A stretch of 64,000 nucleotides of DNA from Pleomorphomonas sp. JP5 (GCF_023721815.1 NZ_JAMDLI010000003.1:62001-126000), one strand, 5' to 3'. Shown: positions 44,223-54,160, counted from the stretch's first letter. Notes: generated by a model from the sequence alone, not told the origin. Numbers and translations are program-made.

Positions 44223-44680
44223 TTCGCCCCGTTTCCTTTTTGGGTCGGCTGGTACAGGTGTACGGTCCAGCTGCGTTGTTCGGCGGTGTCGACCTCGAAG
44301 AACCCTGTCCGCTCATAGCCGCGGGCGACACAGTTTTCGACGCCGCCTATTGTGAACATCTTGCGTCTCGTACACATGAACGCCTTGCCGCCCCATTCGC
44401 CGCCGTGTTGGCTGTCGACCGCATAGAGGTAGTAATAGCGTGATGTGAGAGCGCCGGAGAGCAGCGTTCCACATTTCGATCCGCCGATGTTCCACCAGCC
44501 TTCGGAGCGCCAGCCGTCCTTGGACTTGTAGCCGATCGCCACGGAGATGGTGCCGTCGGTTTTGTTACAGAGCCTGAGATCGGCCTTCGCGGGTGTCGCG
44601 GCGGCGAGGAAGAGGAAGGACAGCGCCAGGGCAACAAGCGCCGGCCGCGTCTTTCGTACCGGTCCCTCATGTGCCGCCAT
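44219..44680 (-). CDS. exported DUF1036 protein
   Basis: A 153-residue exported protein. The leader (TRPALVALALSFLFLAAATPAKA) is followed by the DUF1036 domain: DLRLCNKTDGTISVAIGYKSKDGWRSEGWWNIGGSKCGTLL...RYYYLYAVD...GGEWGGKAFMCTRRKMFTIGGVENCVARGYERTGFFEVDT. Four conserved cysteines suggest disulfides. Function unknown. ATG 44680 with GGCGGA upstream is preferred; ATG 44719 is an alternative. Upstream of, and coupled to, pyk, an odd pairing of a periplasmic protein with a glycolytic enzyme. Confidence 0.85.
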   Translation of the reverse strand: MAAHEGPVRKTRPALVALALSFLFLAAATPAKADLRLCNKTDGTISVAIGYKSKDGWRSEGWWNIGGSKCGTLLSGALTSRYYYLYAVDSQHGGEWGGKAFMCTRRKMFTIGGVENCVARGYERTGFFEVDTAEQRSWTVHLYQPTQKGNGAK

Positions 44681-44878
44681 CGGTTTTCCGCCCGCCAACG
44701 ATCCTTGTCCGGTGCTCATCGGAGAATGCCCCGCCTTATCGCGTGACCTACGGCAAAATGTCAACGTATAATTACGCAAGGCGCCGCACTGTCCCGTCGT
44801 GTCCGGTCTCCCATGAACATTAACACGCATCCTCAAAGGCTTACGCTCCAGTCTTTGGTCGCGTCCGAAGAACGCTGG

Positions 44879-45772
44879 TCATGATCGCGGCCGGGCGATC
44901 CAGATGCCGCCAAGGATCATCAGGCCACCCAGCCCCTGGCTCCAGCCGATCGCCTCGCCGAACACGAGGAAAGCGAGGGTGGCGGCGGCGATCACCTCCA
45001 TGAAGATGACCAGAGACGAGAAGGCGGCCGAGAGATATCCGAGCGCAAAGGCGAGCAGGCCCTGCCCACCGATATGGCTTACATACGCCAGGGCGGCGAG
45101 AGTTGCGACGCCCGTCAGCGAAGACGGCAGAAGCTTTGGCTCGAAGGCGAGGGCTATGGCGCCGAGGCAGAGCGCGGTCACCGCCGTTGCGCCGAAGGTG
45201 ACGGTGCCGGTGCTGTGCTGGCGTCGGGCGGCGCGAACGGCCAGGAAGTAGGTGCCGAAGCCGAAGGAGGTGCCGATGCCGTAGATGTCGCCGATCAGCT
45301 TGTCGGCATCGAGCGTATAGGAGCCGCCGAGCAGCACCGCGCCGCCGAGGATGCAGACGATGACGCCGCCCGCTTCGCGCCGGCCGACCTTCTCGCCGAT
45401 GAACAGGCCGGAGAACAGCAGCACCCAGATTGGCGCCATCGAGGACAGGAAGGTGGCGTTGGCGATCGACGTGTTGAGGATCGAGAGGTGCCAGAAGAAC
45501 AGGTCGACGGCGAAGAAGACGCCGGCGAGCCAGATGGCCTTCGAGCGGAAGGCGGTGGCCAGTGCCTTGCTGCCGCCCTCGCTCGCCGCCCAGATGGCCA
45601 GCACGGGGACTGCGAGCGCGACACGCCAGAAGGCGCTGGCGAAGGGGCCGACGTCGGCGAGGCGGACGAAGACCGGAGATATGCCCATGGCGACGGCGCC
45701 GAGGCAGAGGGCGAGGAAGGCCACGACCTCACCGGGGCGTGGGGACAGCGGCAACGATCTGGCGACGGACAT
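44879..45772 (-). CDS. EamA/DMT-family transporter
   Basis: A 297-residue membrane protein with ten predicted transmembrane helices as two EamA repeats (AMGISPVFVRLADVGPFASAFWRVALAVPVL; FATYLAV-type second repeat with AYVSHIGGQGLLAFALGYLSAAFSSLVIFMEVIAAATLAFLVFGEAIGWSQGLGGLMILGGI). Family members export amino acids, nucleosides or drugs. Divergent from an FGase gene with 126 bases between. Confidence 0.85.
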   Translation of the reverse strand: MSVARSLPLSPRPGEVVAFLALCLGAVAMGISPVFVRLADVGPFASAFWRVALAVPVLAIWAASEGGSKALATAFRSKAIWLAGVFFAVDLFFWHLSILNTSIANATFLSSMAPIWVLLFSGLFIGEKVGRREAGGVIVCILGGAVLLGGSYTLDADKLIGDIYGIGTSFGFGTYFLAVRAARRQHSTGTVTFGATAVTALCLGAIALAFEPKLLPSSLTGVATLAALAYVSHIGGQGLLAFALGYLSAAFSSLVIFMEVIAAATLAFLVFGEAIGWSQGLGGLMILGGIWIARPRS

Positions 45773-45898
45773 GAATGGACCTGAGGACGACGGCCGTCGG
45801 GCGGGCCGCGGCGAAAGTGCAACGGTCGGCAGGTCGACGGCGCCAGCGGGTGGATCTCGACTTTATCCGACCGATAGCAGCATTTAGGATCATCCGCC

Positions 45899-46696
45899 AT
45901 GCAGGACCCGACCGACGACGCTCCTTTCACATTTCTTCCCGGCGACGAGGCAGGCGGCCTTCTGATCCTCGCCGACCACGCATCCCGCCGGGTGCCGCCG
46001 TCTTACGGCAACCTCGGTCTGCCGCCGGCCGAGTTCGAACGTCATATCGCCTATGATATCGGTACCGAATGGCTGGTCCGCCGCCTCGCCGCCGTTGCCG
46101 GCGCTCCGGCGCTGCTCACCCGCTTCTCGCGTCTGCTGATCGATCCCAACCGTGGCGAAGACGACCCGACGCTGGTGATGCGCCTGTCGGACGGGGCGAT
46201 CGTGCCGGGCAACGCTAGGGTCGACGCCGCCGAGCGACAGCGGCGTATCGAAGGATTCCATCGTCCATATCATCAGGCCATCGATGGCCTGATCGACCGG
46301 ATGCTCGCCACCGGCGTCGCGCCGGTGATCCTGTCCATCCATTCCTTCACGCCGGTCTGGAAGGGCGTGCCGCGTCCCTGGGACATGGCGATCCTGTGGG
46401 ACCGCGACGACCGCATGGTGGCGCCGGCGCTCGCCGCCTTCCGTGAGCGCGGCCTTGTCGTCGGCGACAACCAGCCCTACGACGGGGCGCTCCGCAACGA
46501 TACGCTCTATCGCCATGGCACGGCGCGGGGGCTCGCCCATCTGCTCATCGAGGTGCGGCAGGATCACATCGCCGACGAGGCTGGCGCAACCCACTGGGCG
46601 GAGACGATTTTCGAGGTGGTGGCACCGCTGGCGGCGCGGCCGGAGATGCGCAAGACCGCCTTTTACGGATCGCGCGCGGATGGCGCTCGCGTGTGA
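45899..46696 (+). CDS. N-formylglutamate amidohydrolase-family protein (first copy)
   Basis: A 265-residue member of the FGase family, zinc hydrolases that release glutamate from N-formylglutamate in histidine degradation; many rhizobial members lie outside hut clusters. LLILADHASRRVPPSYGNLGL, YDIGTEWLVRRLAA, RLLIDPNRGEDDPTLVMRLSDG and SIHSFTPVW carry the conserved blocks. No hut genes are nearby. The next gene is gapR, 109 bases downstream. The substrate may not be N-formylglutamate. Confidence 0.85.
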   Translation: MQDPTDDAPFTFLPGDEAGGLLILADHASRRVPPSYGNLGLPPAEFERHIAYDIGTEWLVRRLAAVAGAPALLTRFSRLLIDPNRGEDDPTLVMRLSDGAIVPGNARVDAAERQRRIEGFHRPYHQAIDGLIDRMLATGVAPVILSIHSFTPVWKGVPRPWDMAILWDRDDRMVAPALAAFRERGLVVGDNQPYDGALRNDTLYRHGTARGLAHLLIEVRQDHIADEAGATHWAETIFEVVAPLAARPEMRKTAFYGSRADGARV

Positions 46697-46725
46697 ATGG
46701 ACGCTCGAAAACGGTTGACGGGCCC

Positions 46726-46761
46726 ATGAAGTTCGGACTTCATGCCGCCCTCACGGGCGGC
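46726..46761 (+). repeat. two back-to-back hairpins upstream of gapR
   Basis: ATGAAGT/ACTTCAT (46726-46743, loop TCGG) is followed directly by GCCGCCC/GGGCGGC (46744-46761, loop TCAC). No T run. They may end the FGase transcript or form a structured gapR leader. Confidence 0.6.
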
Positions 46762-46805
46762 GGCCCCGCCCGGACCCAGTATCAAGATCGGCAGGACAAT
46801 ATCCC

Positions 46806-47066
46806 ATGAGCATGGAATCGGCAGAATCGCAGGGCGGCGTCGCGGCGGGTGAACTCCGGCAGTTCATCGAGCGCGTCGAGCGGCTTGAGGAAGAGAAGGC
46901 CGCTCTCCAGGACGACATCAAGGACGTGATGGCCGAGCTCAAGGGCCGCGGCTACGACGTCAAGGCCGTCAGGGCCATTCTGAAGCTTCGCAAGCAGGAC
47001 CCGGACGAGCGCCAGGAGGCGGAAGCCATCCTCGAACTCTACATGAACGCGCTCGGCATGGTGTAA
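46806..47066 (+). CDS. gapR: GapR-family DNA-binding protein (DUF2312)
   Basis: An 86-residue protein of the DUF2312 family. [71 protein letters not shown]-like sequence is highly conserved in alphaproteobacteria. In Caulobacter, GapR is a nucleoid protein that clamps overtwisted AT-rich DNA ahead of replication forks and is essential. An N-terminal coiled coil (about 16-50) mediates dimerisation. ATG 46806 or ATG 46812 could start it. It stands alone. Confidence 0.92.
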   Translation: MSMESAESQGGVAAGELRQFIERVERLEEEKAALQDDIKDVMAELKGRGYDVKAVRAILKLRKQDPDERQEAEAILELYMNALGMV

Positions 47067-47243
47067 GCGGGCTTTCCGCCTGTCCCCGACCGGGGGGCGT
47101 GACGGCCTTGCCTGGGGTGGAGAGGCTCTTCTCCGCGCTTGACAGCGAACGGGTGTCGGCCTAGCAATCTGTATCGTTTCAAGGAGGCGTCGCGCCGTCC
47201 GCCGATGATCGGTGGCGGAGGGCGCCTTCTTCATGTGGATTTC

Positions 47244-48428
47244 ATGACCGCCCCATCGCTCTCCCCGTCCATTCCGGCGCCCATACGGCGCGACCGGCTG
47301 ACCTGGGCCGCCTATCTGGCGCTCGCCCAGTTCACCTTCTTCCTGAATATTCAGGGAAACATCATCCCCTTCCTGAAGGACGAGTTCGACCTCAGCTATC
47401 GGGTGGTGACGCTGCACCCGGCAGCGGTGGCGGCCGGTCTTATCGTTTCGGGATTGTTTGGCGAGCGGCTGACGCGCCGGTATGGGCGACCGAGGTCGGT
47501 GATGTTCGGGCTCGCCGGCATGGCGCTCGGCGCGGTCGCCATCACCGCCGCGCCGCATCCGGTGGTCAGCATCCTCGGATGCTTCCTGATGGGCGCGGTC
47601 GGTTGCCTTGTGCTGATCGTCGTGCCGACGCTGCTTGCCGACTGGCATGGCGCCAATCGTTCGGTGGCGATCGGCGAGGCCAACGGCGTTTCCTACGTTG
47701 CCTCGTTGACGGCGGCGATGGCGGTCGGCCTGTTCGTGGCCATCGGTTTCGGTTGGCGGGCGGCGCTTTTGCTCGGCGTGGTCCTGGCCGGCCTGTTGCT
47801 CCTGTTCCTGCGGGGCGTGCCGATGCCGGCGCCGAAGGAGCCGGCGACGGTCGAGACGGGCGGTCACGGCGGCCGGCTGCCGATGGCCTATTGGCTCTAC
47901 TGGTTGACGATCATCGCCTTCGTCGGCGTCGAGCAGTCGGTTCTTGTGTGGGCGACGGAGTTTCTCGTCCGTGTCAAGGACGTGCCGGTGGCCTCCGCGG
48001 CGATCGCCGCCGGCGCCTTCTCGCTGGGCATGCTCGTCGGACGTCTGTCGTCGGCCTTCGTGTTGACGCGGATAACGGCGGCGCGCGCACTCTATCTCTC
48101 GGCAATCGTCACTGTGCCGGCCTTCTTCCTGTTCTGGGGCGCACCGAGCCTGCTGGTGGCTGTGGTCGGCCTGTTCGCCGTCGGTCTCGGGTGCGCCTTG
48201 CAGTATCCGCTGACGCTGACCAAGGCGATCGTCACCGCCGGTCCGTTCGGCGAGCTGGCGACGGCGCGCGCTTCGCTGGCGAGCGGTCTTTCCATCCTCA
48301 TCATCCCCTGGGCGATCGGGGCTCTGGCCGATCACGTGGGTTTGTTTACGGCCATATCGGCGTTGCCGATCCTCATCGTCGCGGCGGTCGGCTTTCTGTT
48401 CGTCGGCGAACGGCTCGTCCGCCACTGA
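47244..48428 (+). CDS. MFS transporter
   Basis: A 394-residue major facilitator with 12 transmembrane helices. The loop 2-3 motif GERLTRRYGRPRSVMFGLAGMALGA matches the MFS A-motif in degenerate form, and the second half repeats it (LVGRLSSAFVLTRI). Substrate unknown. ATG 47244 is chosen because the upstream in-frame residues are not membrane-like. Its stop codon abuts that of the convergent GH5 gene (no bases between). Confidence 0.82.
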   Translation: MTAPSLSPSIPAPIRRDRLTWAAYLALAQFTFFLNIQGNIIPFLKDEFDLSYRVVTLHPAAVAAGLIVSGLFGERLTRRYGRPRSVMFGLAGMALGAVAITAAPHPVVSILGCFLMGAVGCLVLIVVPTLLADWHGANRSVAIGEANGVSYVASLTAAMAVGLFVAIGFGWRAALLLGVVLAGLLLLFLRGVPMPAPKEPATVETGGHGGRLPMAYWLYWLTIIAFVGVEQSVLVWATEFLVRVKDVPVASAAIAAGAFSLGMLVGRLSSAFVLTRITAARALYLSAIVTVPAFFLFWGAPSLLVAVVGLFAVGLGCALQYPLTLTKAIVTAGPFGELATARASLASGLSILIIPWAIGALADHVGLFTAISALPILIVAAVGFLFVGERLVRH

Positions 48429-49694
48429 TCACTTGTCGCCGAGGCCCAGCGCCGCCTTCACCTTCGGTTCGAGGGTGAGGCTCCGGTCGTCGCCGATCAC
48501 GGCAAAGCCCTTCCCGGCGCTGGTCAGGCCGGCGGAGTAGACCGCCCAGGCAAAACCCTTGTCCTCGGCGGCATCGCGCGTCGCCTCGATGAGGGCGATG
48601 CGCGATGCCGGATCGGCCTCGTCCTGAAAGATGCCGAACTCGCCGAGCAGAACGCGCTCGGGCGGAACGCCGTTCTCGGCCGCCCAGTTGCTCACCCGCT
48701 GGAAGTCGGCGGCGATGGTCGCCGGGCCGGCTTCGCTGGTGCGATAGTCGTCGAGCGCTTCTCCGACCGCGATATCGAGCTCCCTGCGACGCGACGGATC
48801 GGCGACCTCCCTGGCAATGCGGCTCCTTGCCGCGCGCAGGAGCTGCTTGCCGCCGGCCTCGTCGACCTGGCTGGCCGGATAGGGCAGATGGGTGAGATAA
48901 CGGCCGGGATCGTCGACCCAGGGGCGGCCCGCGTGGCTGACGACCATGGGGTCGTAATAATGGAAGGTCCAGACGATGTTCGGATCGTCCGCGAAGGGGA
49001 CTGGGTCCAGACGCGCAAGTCCGTCGATGCCACCCGAACGGCCGCCGGTCAGCACAAGCGTCAGCGTCGGGGCCGCCTGGCGCGCGGCCTCGCGCAGCGC
49101 GGCCAACTGGTCGGGCCAGCGGTCGGCCAGGGCTATGTAGGATCCCCAATCCTGGTTAGGCTCATTGATCGGCTCGAGAAGGGTCTTGTCGGCGGGCAGG
49201 ACGGCCAGTCGGCCGGCGAGCCGCGTGACGAGAGCGAGATAGCGGTCCCAAAGGATGGGGGCGTGGTCGTCGGTGCCGAGCACGTCCTGCAATCCGTCGG
49301 GGCGTTCCTGGTCGATCGGCAGGAGATGCATGTCGACGATCACTGCGAAGCCCAACGCCTGAAGACGCTCCGTCGCGGCGACGATGCGTCCGATCAGCGG
49401 CCCGGCGCCGTCGTCGCCCGCCCAGAGCAGGGCGGCGGCGTCGATGTTGAGGCGGACGAAATCGAAGCCCTCGGCCTTCAGGCTGGCGAGCTGGCGGTCG
49501 TCGATGCGTCCCATCCAGTCGGGAAAGTTGCCCCTGTCGAACTCCGGCGCGAGAAAGGCGTCGCGACCGGTCCATGTCTGCCAGACCTCGAAGTTGATGC
49601 CGCGCTTGAGGGCGGGTGCGGCAGTGGCCGGCAGCGCCGCAAGGAGGGCGAGGCAGAACGCCGCCAGACGGGCGCGTGTCACGGAACGGGGCAT
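48429..49694 (-). CDS. secreted GH5-type glycoside hydrolase
   Basis: A 421-residue exported cellulase-family enzyme. Signal peptide MPRSVTRARLAAFCLALLAALPATAA; TIM-barrel blocks RGINFEVWQTW and FDFVRLNIDAAALLW; acid/base Glu178 in LLEPINEPNQDW; WTFHYYDPM; nucleophile Glu352 in VLLGEFGIF. Likely an endo-beta-glucanase or mannanase acting outside the inner membrane. With the GH51 module it suggests use of plant cell-wall sugars, though bacterial cellulose-linked roles are also possible. No bcs genes are nearby. Confidence 0.88.
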   Translation of the reverse strand: MPRSVTRARLAAFCLALLAALPATAAPALKRGINFEVWQTWTGRDAFLAPEFDRGNFPDWMGRIDDRQLASLKAEGFDFVRLNIDAAALLWAGDDGAGPLIGRIVAATERLQALGFAVIVDMHLLPIDQERPDGLQDVLGTDDHAPILWDRYLALVTRLAGRLAVLPADKTLLEPINEPNQDWGSYIALADRWPDQLAALREAARQAAPTLTLVLTGGRSGGIDGLARLDPVPFADDPNIVWTFHYYDPMVVSHAGRPWVDDPGRYLTHLPYPASQVDEAGGKQLLRAARSRIAREVADPSRRRELDIAVGEALDDYRTSEAGPATIAADFQRVSNWAAENGVPPERVLLGEFGIFQDEADPASRIALIEATRDAAEDKGFAWAVYSAGLTSAGKGFAVIGDDRSLTLEPKVKAALGLGDK

Positions 49695-49879
49695 TGGGTT
49701 CTCCTCCAGGCCGGGTGGGGCGGCGGCGCGATCATGCCGGGACGTCGCGGCCCGCGCAACGGACTGGTGCGGAAGTTGACCATCTTCCGTCCGACGCGCC
49801 GACGTGAGAGAAGGCAGCCAGAAATTCGTGTGACCCCCGGCGCGGGCCTTCCCCGTCCGGAAAGACCGGTAGACCCATC

Positions 49880-50488
49880 ATGTTCCTCACCCTGGTCGAC
49901 TTCGTCGGCTGCTTCGCCTTTGCCCTGAGCGGTGGTACCCGCGCCGTGGAACGGCGGCTCGATCCGTTCGGCATCGTTTTCCTGGCCTTCGTCGCCGCCA
50001 CCTTCGGCGGCATCATCCGCGATGTAGTGATTGGCGCCGTTCCTCCGGTGGCTTTCATCACCTGGCACTATTTCGCCATTTCCTGCATCGCCGGCTTCTG
50101 CTGCATCTTCGCCCACCACCTGATCGCGCGCCTTTCCGCGCCGGTGGCGGTGTTCGACGCGCTGGGCCTCGGGCTCTACGTGGTGGTGGGAACGCGCAAG
50201 GCGATGGACGCCGGCCTGTCGCCCTTGATGGCGGCCGTGGTCGGCATGATCACCGCCATCGGCGGCGGCATTGGTCGCGACATCCTGGCGGCGCAGACTC
50301 CGATGGTGCTGCACAAGGAAATCTACGCTCTGGCGGCGCTGATCGGGGCCTTGATGGTTTCCGTCGGCGATTACTACCACCTGCCGTCCGTGCCGGTGGC
50401 GATTGCCGGTGGCGGCCTGTCCATCCTGCTCCGGCTTGCCGCCATGCGCTGGGACTGGAACCTGCCCCCGCCGACCAGTCGCTCGTAA
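49880..50488 (+). CDS. trimeric intracellular cation (TRIC) channel-family protein
   Basis: A 202-residue membrane protein formerly UPF0126 (YadS/YicG type). Two repeats of three helices each carry the glycine-rich motifs FGGIIRDVVIG and IGGGIGRDILAAQTP, diagnostic of the family, which forms trimeric K+-type channels. A hairpin straddles its stop codon. Confidence 0.92.
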   Translation: MFLTLVDFVGCFAFALSGGTRAVERRLDPFGIVFLAFVAATFGGIIRDVVIGAVPPVAFITWHYFAISCIAGFCCIFAHHLIARLSAPVAVFDALGLGLYVVVGTRKAMDAGLSPLMAAVVGMITAIGGGIGRDILAAQTPMVLHKEIYALAALIGALMVSVGDYYHLPSVPVAIAGGGLSILLRLAAMRWDWNLPPPTSRS

Positions 50489-50520
50489 GCGACTGGTCCG
50501 TATGAGGAACGGCGTTCCTC
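50473..50520. terminator. double hairpin at the end of the TRIC gene
   Basis: A perfect 11-bp stem (50473-50483 with 50488-50498, loop CGTA) contains the TRIC stop codon; a second GAGGAAC/GTTCCTC hairpin (50504-50520) overlaps the convergent chemoreceptor stop. No T run follows either. Confidence 0.55.
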
Positions 50521-52543
50521 AGCCGACGCGGACGCCGGAGAGGAAGGTTTCGACCTCGCGCCGCAGGGTGTCGGACTGACGGGCGAGGGCGGTCGCGGCG
50601 GTCAGCACCTCGGTCGCGGCCCCGGATGACTCGGTCGCCGCCTGGGTGATGCCCACGACATTCTGCGACACCTGATGGGTGCCGATCGAAGCCTGGCTGA
50701 CGTTGCGGGCGATCTCGTCGGTGGCCGCGCCCTGCTGGTCGACGGCGGTGGCGATCGACGTGGCGATGCGGTTCAGGTGCTCGATCACGCCGGTGATCGT
50801 CACGATCGCCTCGGCCGACGACTGCGTCGAAGACTGGATCTCCCCGATCTGGCTTGAAATCTGGGAGGTCGCGCGCGACGTTTGGTCGGCCAGCTGCTTC
50901 ACCTCGGCCGCCACCACGGCGAATCCCTTTCCGGCTTCGCCGGCCCGCGCCGCCTCAATGGTCGCGTTGAGGGCCAGAAGATTGGTCTGGGAGGCGATGC
51001 TGTCGATGAGGTTGACAACCTCGCCGATGCGGTTGGCGCTTTCGGCCAGTTCGCGCACCCGCTCGGCGGTCAGCTGGGCATCCTTGCTGGCCTTGGAGGC
51101 GACGACGGTGCTCTCGTCGGCCTGACGCTTGATCTCGGCGATCGAGGTCGCCAGTTCCTCGGCGGCCGCGGCGACGGTCTCGACGTTGGTGGATGCTTCC
51201 TCGGCGGCGCTCGCCACTGTGATCGACTGGTTGGAGACCTCCTCGGCCGCAGCCGACATCGACTGTGCCGAGGCTTGCAACTGCGTCGAGGCGCCGACGA
51301 CCATTTCCACGACGCCACCGACCGCCGTTTCGAAGGCGTCGGCCATTTCCTTCATCTCGGCCTGGCGGCGCGTCTCGGCCTCCGCCTTGGCGCGCTCCTG
51401 TTCGGCGCGCATGCGCAGGTTCTCCTCGAGGCCCTGCTTGAACACGTGGAGCGTCGCCGCCATCGTGCCCACCTCGTCGCTGCGGCCGAGGCCCGGAACG
51501 GCCACCGACAGGTCACCCTCCGAGATCCGCTGCATGGCCTGCGTGATGGACACGATGGGGCGCGACAGGCTGCGTCCGATCAGCACGGAGAGCGCCAGGC
51601 CGAGCAGCAGGCCGCCCGCGCCGAATGCCCACAGGTTGGCTGTGGTCGAAGCCTGGGTCGCTTCCGTGTCGGTCTTCAGCTTGGTCTGCGCGGCCTGGAC
51701 GGCCGACTGGAACTTGGCGAAGTCGTCGGCGATCTTGGCGACGAAGGTCCGCATCTCCTTGGCCTGGTCCTCGATGCTTGCGGTCATCGCCAGAGAGGCG
51801 TTGAAGCCCTCGACATATTGCGCGACGTGGTCGCGCGTGGCGCCAAGTCGGTTGGCGAGCGCCGAAGGGGCGCCTGAAATGGCCTCGACGAGTGAGGCGT
51901 CGGCGTCGGCAAGCGCCTTGAGAGCATGTTTGTCGGCATCGGCTTCGCTTCTCGCCGTCGCCTTGGTGGCGAAGATGCGGCCGGTGAGGATGAAGCGCAG
52001 GGCTCGCTCGGAGGCTGCGGCCGTCGGGGTTCCCTGGCCGGCCTCGTCGATGATTTCCTCGAGATCGGTCCGGAGCGCCACGCCGATCGGATTGAGCGTC
52101 TTGGCAGACAAGGCGTTGACGTCATTGCGGGTCTTGATGAGCGTCGCCAGCAGACTGTCGTAGGTCTCGAAGCTGGCCTGCATGGCCTTGAGGTGATCGA
52201 GCTGCGCCGCGTCGTTGGCCGCTTTCAGTCCATCCGCGAGTGCGGCTCGCATGGCCGAGGCGCGTTCGGTCACGGCAGCCTCGGTGTCGGGGAGTGTCGT
52301 GTAGATGACCTCGCGCGCTGCGCGTCGGTACTCGAGGAAGGTGACCTGGATCGTGTTGGCTTTGTCGGTGACATCGATTTGGGTGAACATCGTTTCGATG
52401 ACGCCGCCGATGCCCGACAGGCTTTTGAGCGACATGCCGGCCGTGATGGCCAGAATGACCAGAATGGCGGCAAAGCCGAGCCCAATGCGCGTCGAGATGT
52501 TCATGGACCGTCGGAACCCGGCGGGTTTGGACTGGGTCTGCAT
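50519..52543 (-). CDS. methyl-accepting chemotaxis protein with long helical periplasmic domain
   Basis: A 674-residue chemoreceptor. TM1 is about residues 19-40 ([20 protein letters not shown]), a roughly 260-residue all-helical periplasmic region follows (helical-bimodular HBM-like), TM2 is about 305-325 ([20 protein letters not shown]), then HAMP ([24 protein letters not shown]) and a signalling domain with tip [41 protein letters not shown] precedes ATG 52541-52543. There is no pentapeptide tether. A perfect CtrA-type TTAA-N7-TTAA lies upstream. Confidence 0.95.
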   Translation of the reverse strand: MQTQSKPAGFRRSMNISTRIGLGFAAILVILAITAGMSLKSLSGIGGVIETMFTQIDVTDKANTIQVTFLEYRRAAREVIYTTLPDTEAAVTERASAMRAALADGLKAANDAAQLDHLKAMQASFETYDSLLATLIKTRNDVNALSAKTLNPIGVALRTDLEEIIDEAGQGTPTAAASERALRFILTGRIFATKATARSEADADKHALKALADADASLVEAISGAPSALANRLGATRDHVAQYVEGFNASLAMTASIEDQAKEMRTFVAKIADDFAKFQSAVQAAQTKLKTDTEATQASTTANLWAFGAGGLLLGLALSVLIGRSLSRPIVSITQAMQRISEGDLSVAVPGLGRSDEVGTMAATLHVFKQGLEENLRMRAEQERAKAEAETRRQAEMKEMADAFETAVGGVVEMVVGASTQLQASAQSMSAAAEEVSNQSITVASAAEEASTNVETVAAAAEELATSIAEIKRQADESTVVASKASKDAQLTAERVRELAESANRIGEVVNLIDSIASQTNLLALNATIEAARAGEAGKGFAVVAAEVKQLADQTSRATSQISSQIGEIQSSTQSSAEAIVTITGVIEHLNRIATSIATAVDQQGAATDEIARNVSQASIGTHQVSQNVVGITQAATESSGAATEVLTAATALARQSDTLRREVETFLSGVRVG

Positions 52544-53131
52544 TTTCGTCGTCTCCTCCTGTCGGCCAATAATGAATCCAACTCCAGGTAGAACGGCTCT
52601 TACGTGCGACTCGCCGCTGCCGGATCTTTTGATAATTCGATTCAAGTTGGTTAACAGAGGTTTAATCTGTAATAATATTTATTGAGATATATGTATTATG
52701 CATTTGGAAAACGATAGTTTCTCTTCTCGTTGCGAAAGTTATATTCTAAGTAAGGACCGATTATATTTATAACTAGCTAGATTCTCTGCTAGTTTAGATA
52801 AAATCCAGGAGGGGTCCTTGAAAGAATTTTCGTAGTTAAATTTTAACTAGTTACTTATCTGTGATCATCGCAATCTGCCTTGGCATCTTTCGCAATGTCA
52901 CAAATATTCATTTTCTTGCCATATTTATGGGAGGCGGCGCGCGATCGCAACGTTTCCGTTGGAGTGCGGGTCGGCTTCGGATGAGAGAGCGGAAAATGGG
53001 GGTGGCGGCTCGCCGGGCTTTGGCAGCTGGCCGCGCTGCTTGGTATCAAGCCGGTCGAGCATCAGCGTGCGGCGTCACAAACAAGAATGGCGCCCTGAGG
53101 CGCCATGATCTTTGTCGTGTCGGAAACCGGA
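52544..53131. other. AT-rich intergenic region upstream of the second chemoreceptor
   Basis: 588 bases without a gene. From 52620 to 52930 it is far more AT-rich than the rest. It contains the CtrA-like box (52651-52665) and an odd palindrome AGTTAAA-T-TTTAACT (52834-52848). The stretch next to tRNA-Val holds nothing recognisable. Confidence 0.5.
52651..52665 (-). promoter_or_regulatory. CtrA-type box upstream of chemoreceptor gene
   Basis: TTAA, exactly seven bases, TTAA; on the minus strand it reads TTAAACCTCTGTTAACC, close to the CtrA consensus. It lies 108 bases before the start codon. CtrA control of motility and chemotaxis genes is common in alphaproteobacteria. Confidence 0.6.
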
Positions 53132-53206
<75 letters not shown>

Positions 53207-53250
53207 GTTTCCGTTTTTTGCGGGGCCACCTCATCGGCGGCGTGGGCGGG

Positions 53251-53279
53251 GATATAGCGTCCTTTCCCGCGCCATGCAA
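53251..53279 (-). promoter_or_regulatory. tRNA-Val promoter
   Basis: On the minus strand TTGCAT (53274-53279), 17-base spacer, TATATC (53251-53256), the same layout as the tRNA-Glu promoter. Confidence 0.65.
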
Positions 53280-53360
53280 GGGCCTTGAGACGCTTTTCCG
53301 AATTCCCCTTCAACCCTTTGGCTGGAAAGTCTTTTCCTTCCGAGAATCCGCAGGTCGCCG

Positions 53361-53723
53361 TCAGGCGGCCGCCAGCATCTTCTCAACCTCGCGCACGAGA
53401 TCCTTGAGATGGAAAGGCTTGGACAGCACCTTGGCGTCCTTGGGAGCCTGGCTGTCGGGATTGAGCGCCACGGCGGCAAAGCCGGTGATGAACATGATCT
53501 TCAGATCGGGATCGAGCTCGGTGGCCCGGCGGGCCAGCTCGATGCCGTCCATCTCCGGCATGACGATGTCGGTCAGCAGCAGCGTGAAGGGCTCCTCACG
53601 CAGCCGTTCGTAGGCGCTCCGGCCATTATCATAGGACACGACGTCGTAACCGGCGTTGGCGAGCGCCTTGGCCAGGAAACGGCGCATGTCGTTGTCGTCT
53701 TCGGCCAGGAGAATACGGTTCAT
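53361..53723 (-). CDS. cpdR: single-domain response regulator CpdR
   Basis: A 120-residue receiver-only protein. Asp9/Asp10 in LLAEDDND, phosphoacceptor Asp52 in LLLTDIVMPEMDG, Thr and Lys in IMFITGFAAV and VLSKPFHLKDLV. The last block and length match CpdR. In its unphosphorylated state CpdR directs the ClpXP protease to the pole and primes degradation of cell-cycle regulators; the CckA-ChpT relay phosphorylates it. A weak CtrA-like sequence (TAACC-N6-TTTACC on the minus strand) lies near 53797-53815. Confidence 0.92.
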   Translation of the reverse strand: MNRILLAEDDNDMRRFLAKALANAGYDVVSYDNGRSAYERLREEPFTLLLTDIVMPEMDGIELARRATELDPDLKIMFITGFAAVALNPDSQAPKDAKVLSKPFHLKDLVREVEKMLAAA

Positions 53724-54160
53724 TTGCAGTTCCGGTCAGATGGGAAGCGGCGGCGTGCCGCACGATGCTTCAACTATCTCACAAGAGCACCAGCACGGTA
53801 AACTTGCGGTTAGCAGGCCGCGTTTCAGGCCATTCTCCTCTGTGTAGAACTTTTCAGGAGGGCGTTCAAACCCCGTAGTGGAGCGAATTTGACTTTTGGG
53901 ATGTCCGTCTGACGGCGCGTGCATGGACGCAGGCATGTGTCCGGCATTTGTCGGCCTCGCGGTCTCGGCCCGATGGCGAAAGGGGCGCCAAGGTTTGCCC
54001 GAGCCCGTCCCTGCGAGGCGCTCGCAGTGGCGGGGGACGCTCAGCCACGTTAACAATAGACAGGCCTGACAAAACAGGGCAGATTTCAGAATCAGGAGTA
54101 CAAAAGCCCTGTTTTCCGGCCGCAATGGACCGGGTGTCAGGCTCCACGGACTGGAGAGGG
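53724..54160. promoter_or_regulatory. divergent intergenic region between cpdR and second FGase gene
   Basis: 437 bases. Open frames run through it on both strands but show no domain. The cpdR leader is near 53740-53830 with a weak CtrA-like half pair. Several short inverted repeats occur around 54050-54110, none convincing. Confidence 0.35.

Noticed and set aside
24858-52865. Shared 13-mer ACTTATCTGTGAT in the two AT-rich spacers near the chemoreceptor genes
   Set aside because: Matches of this length are expected by chance in 64 kb, and the positions relative to the genes differ.
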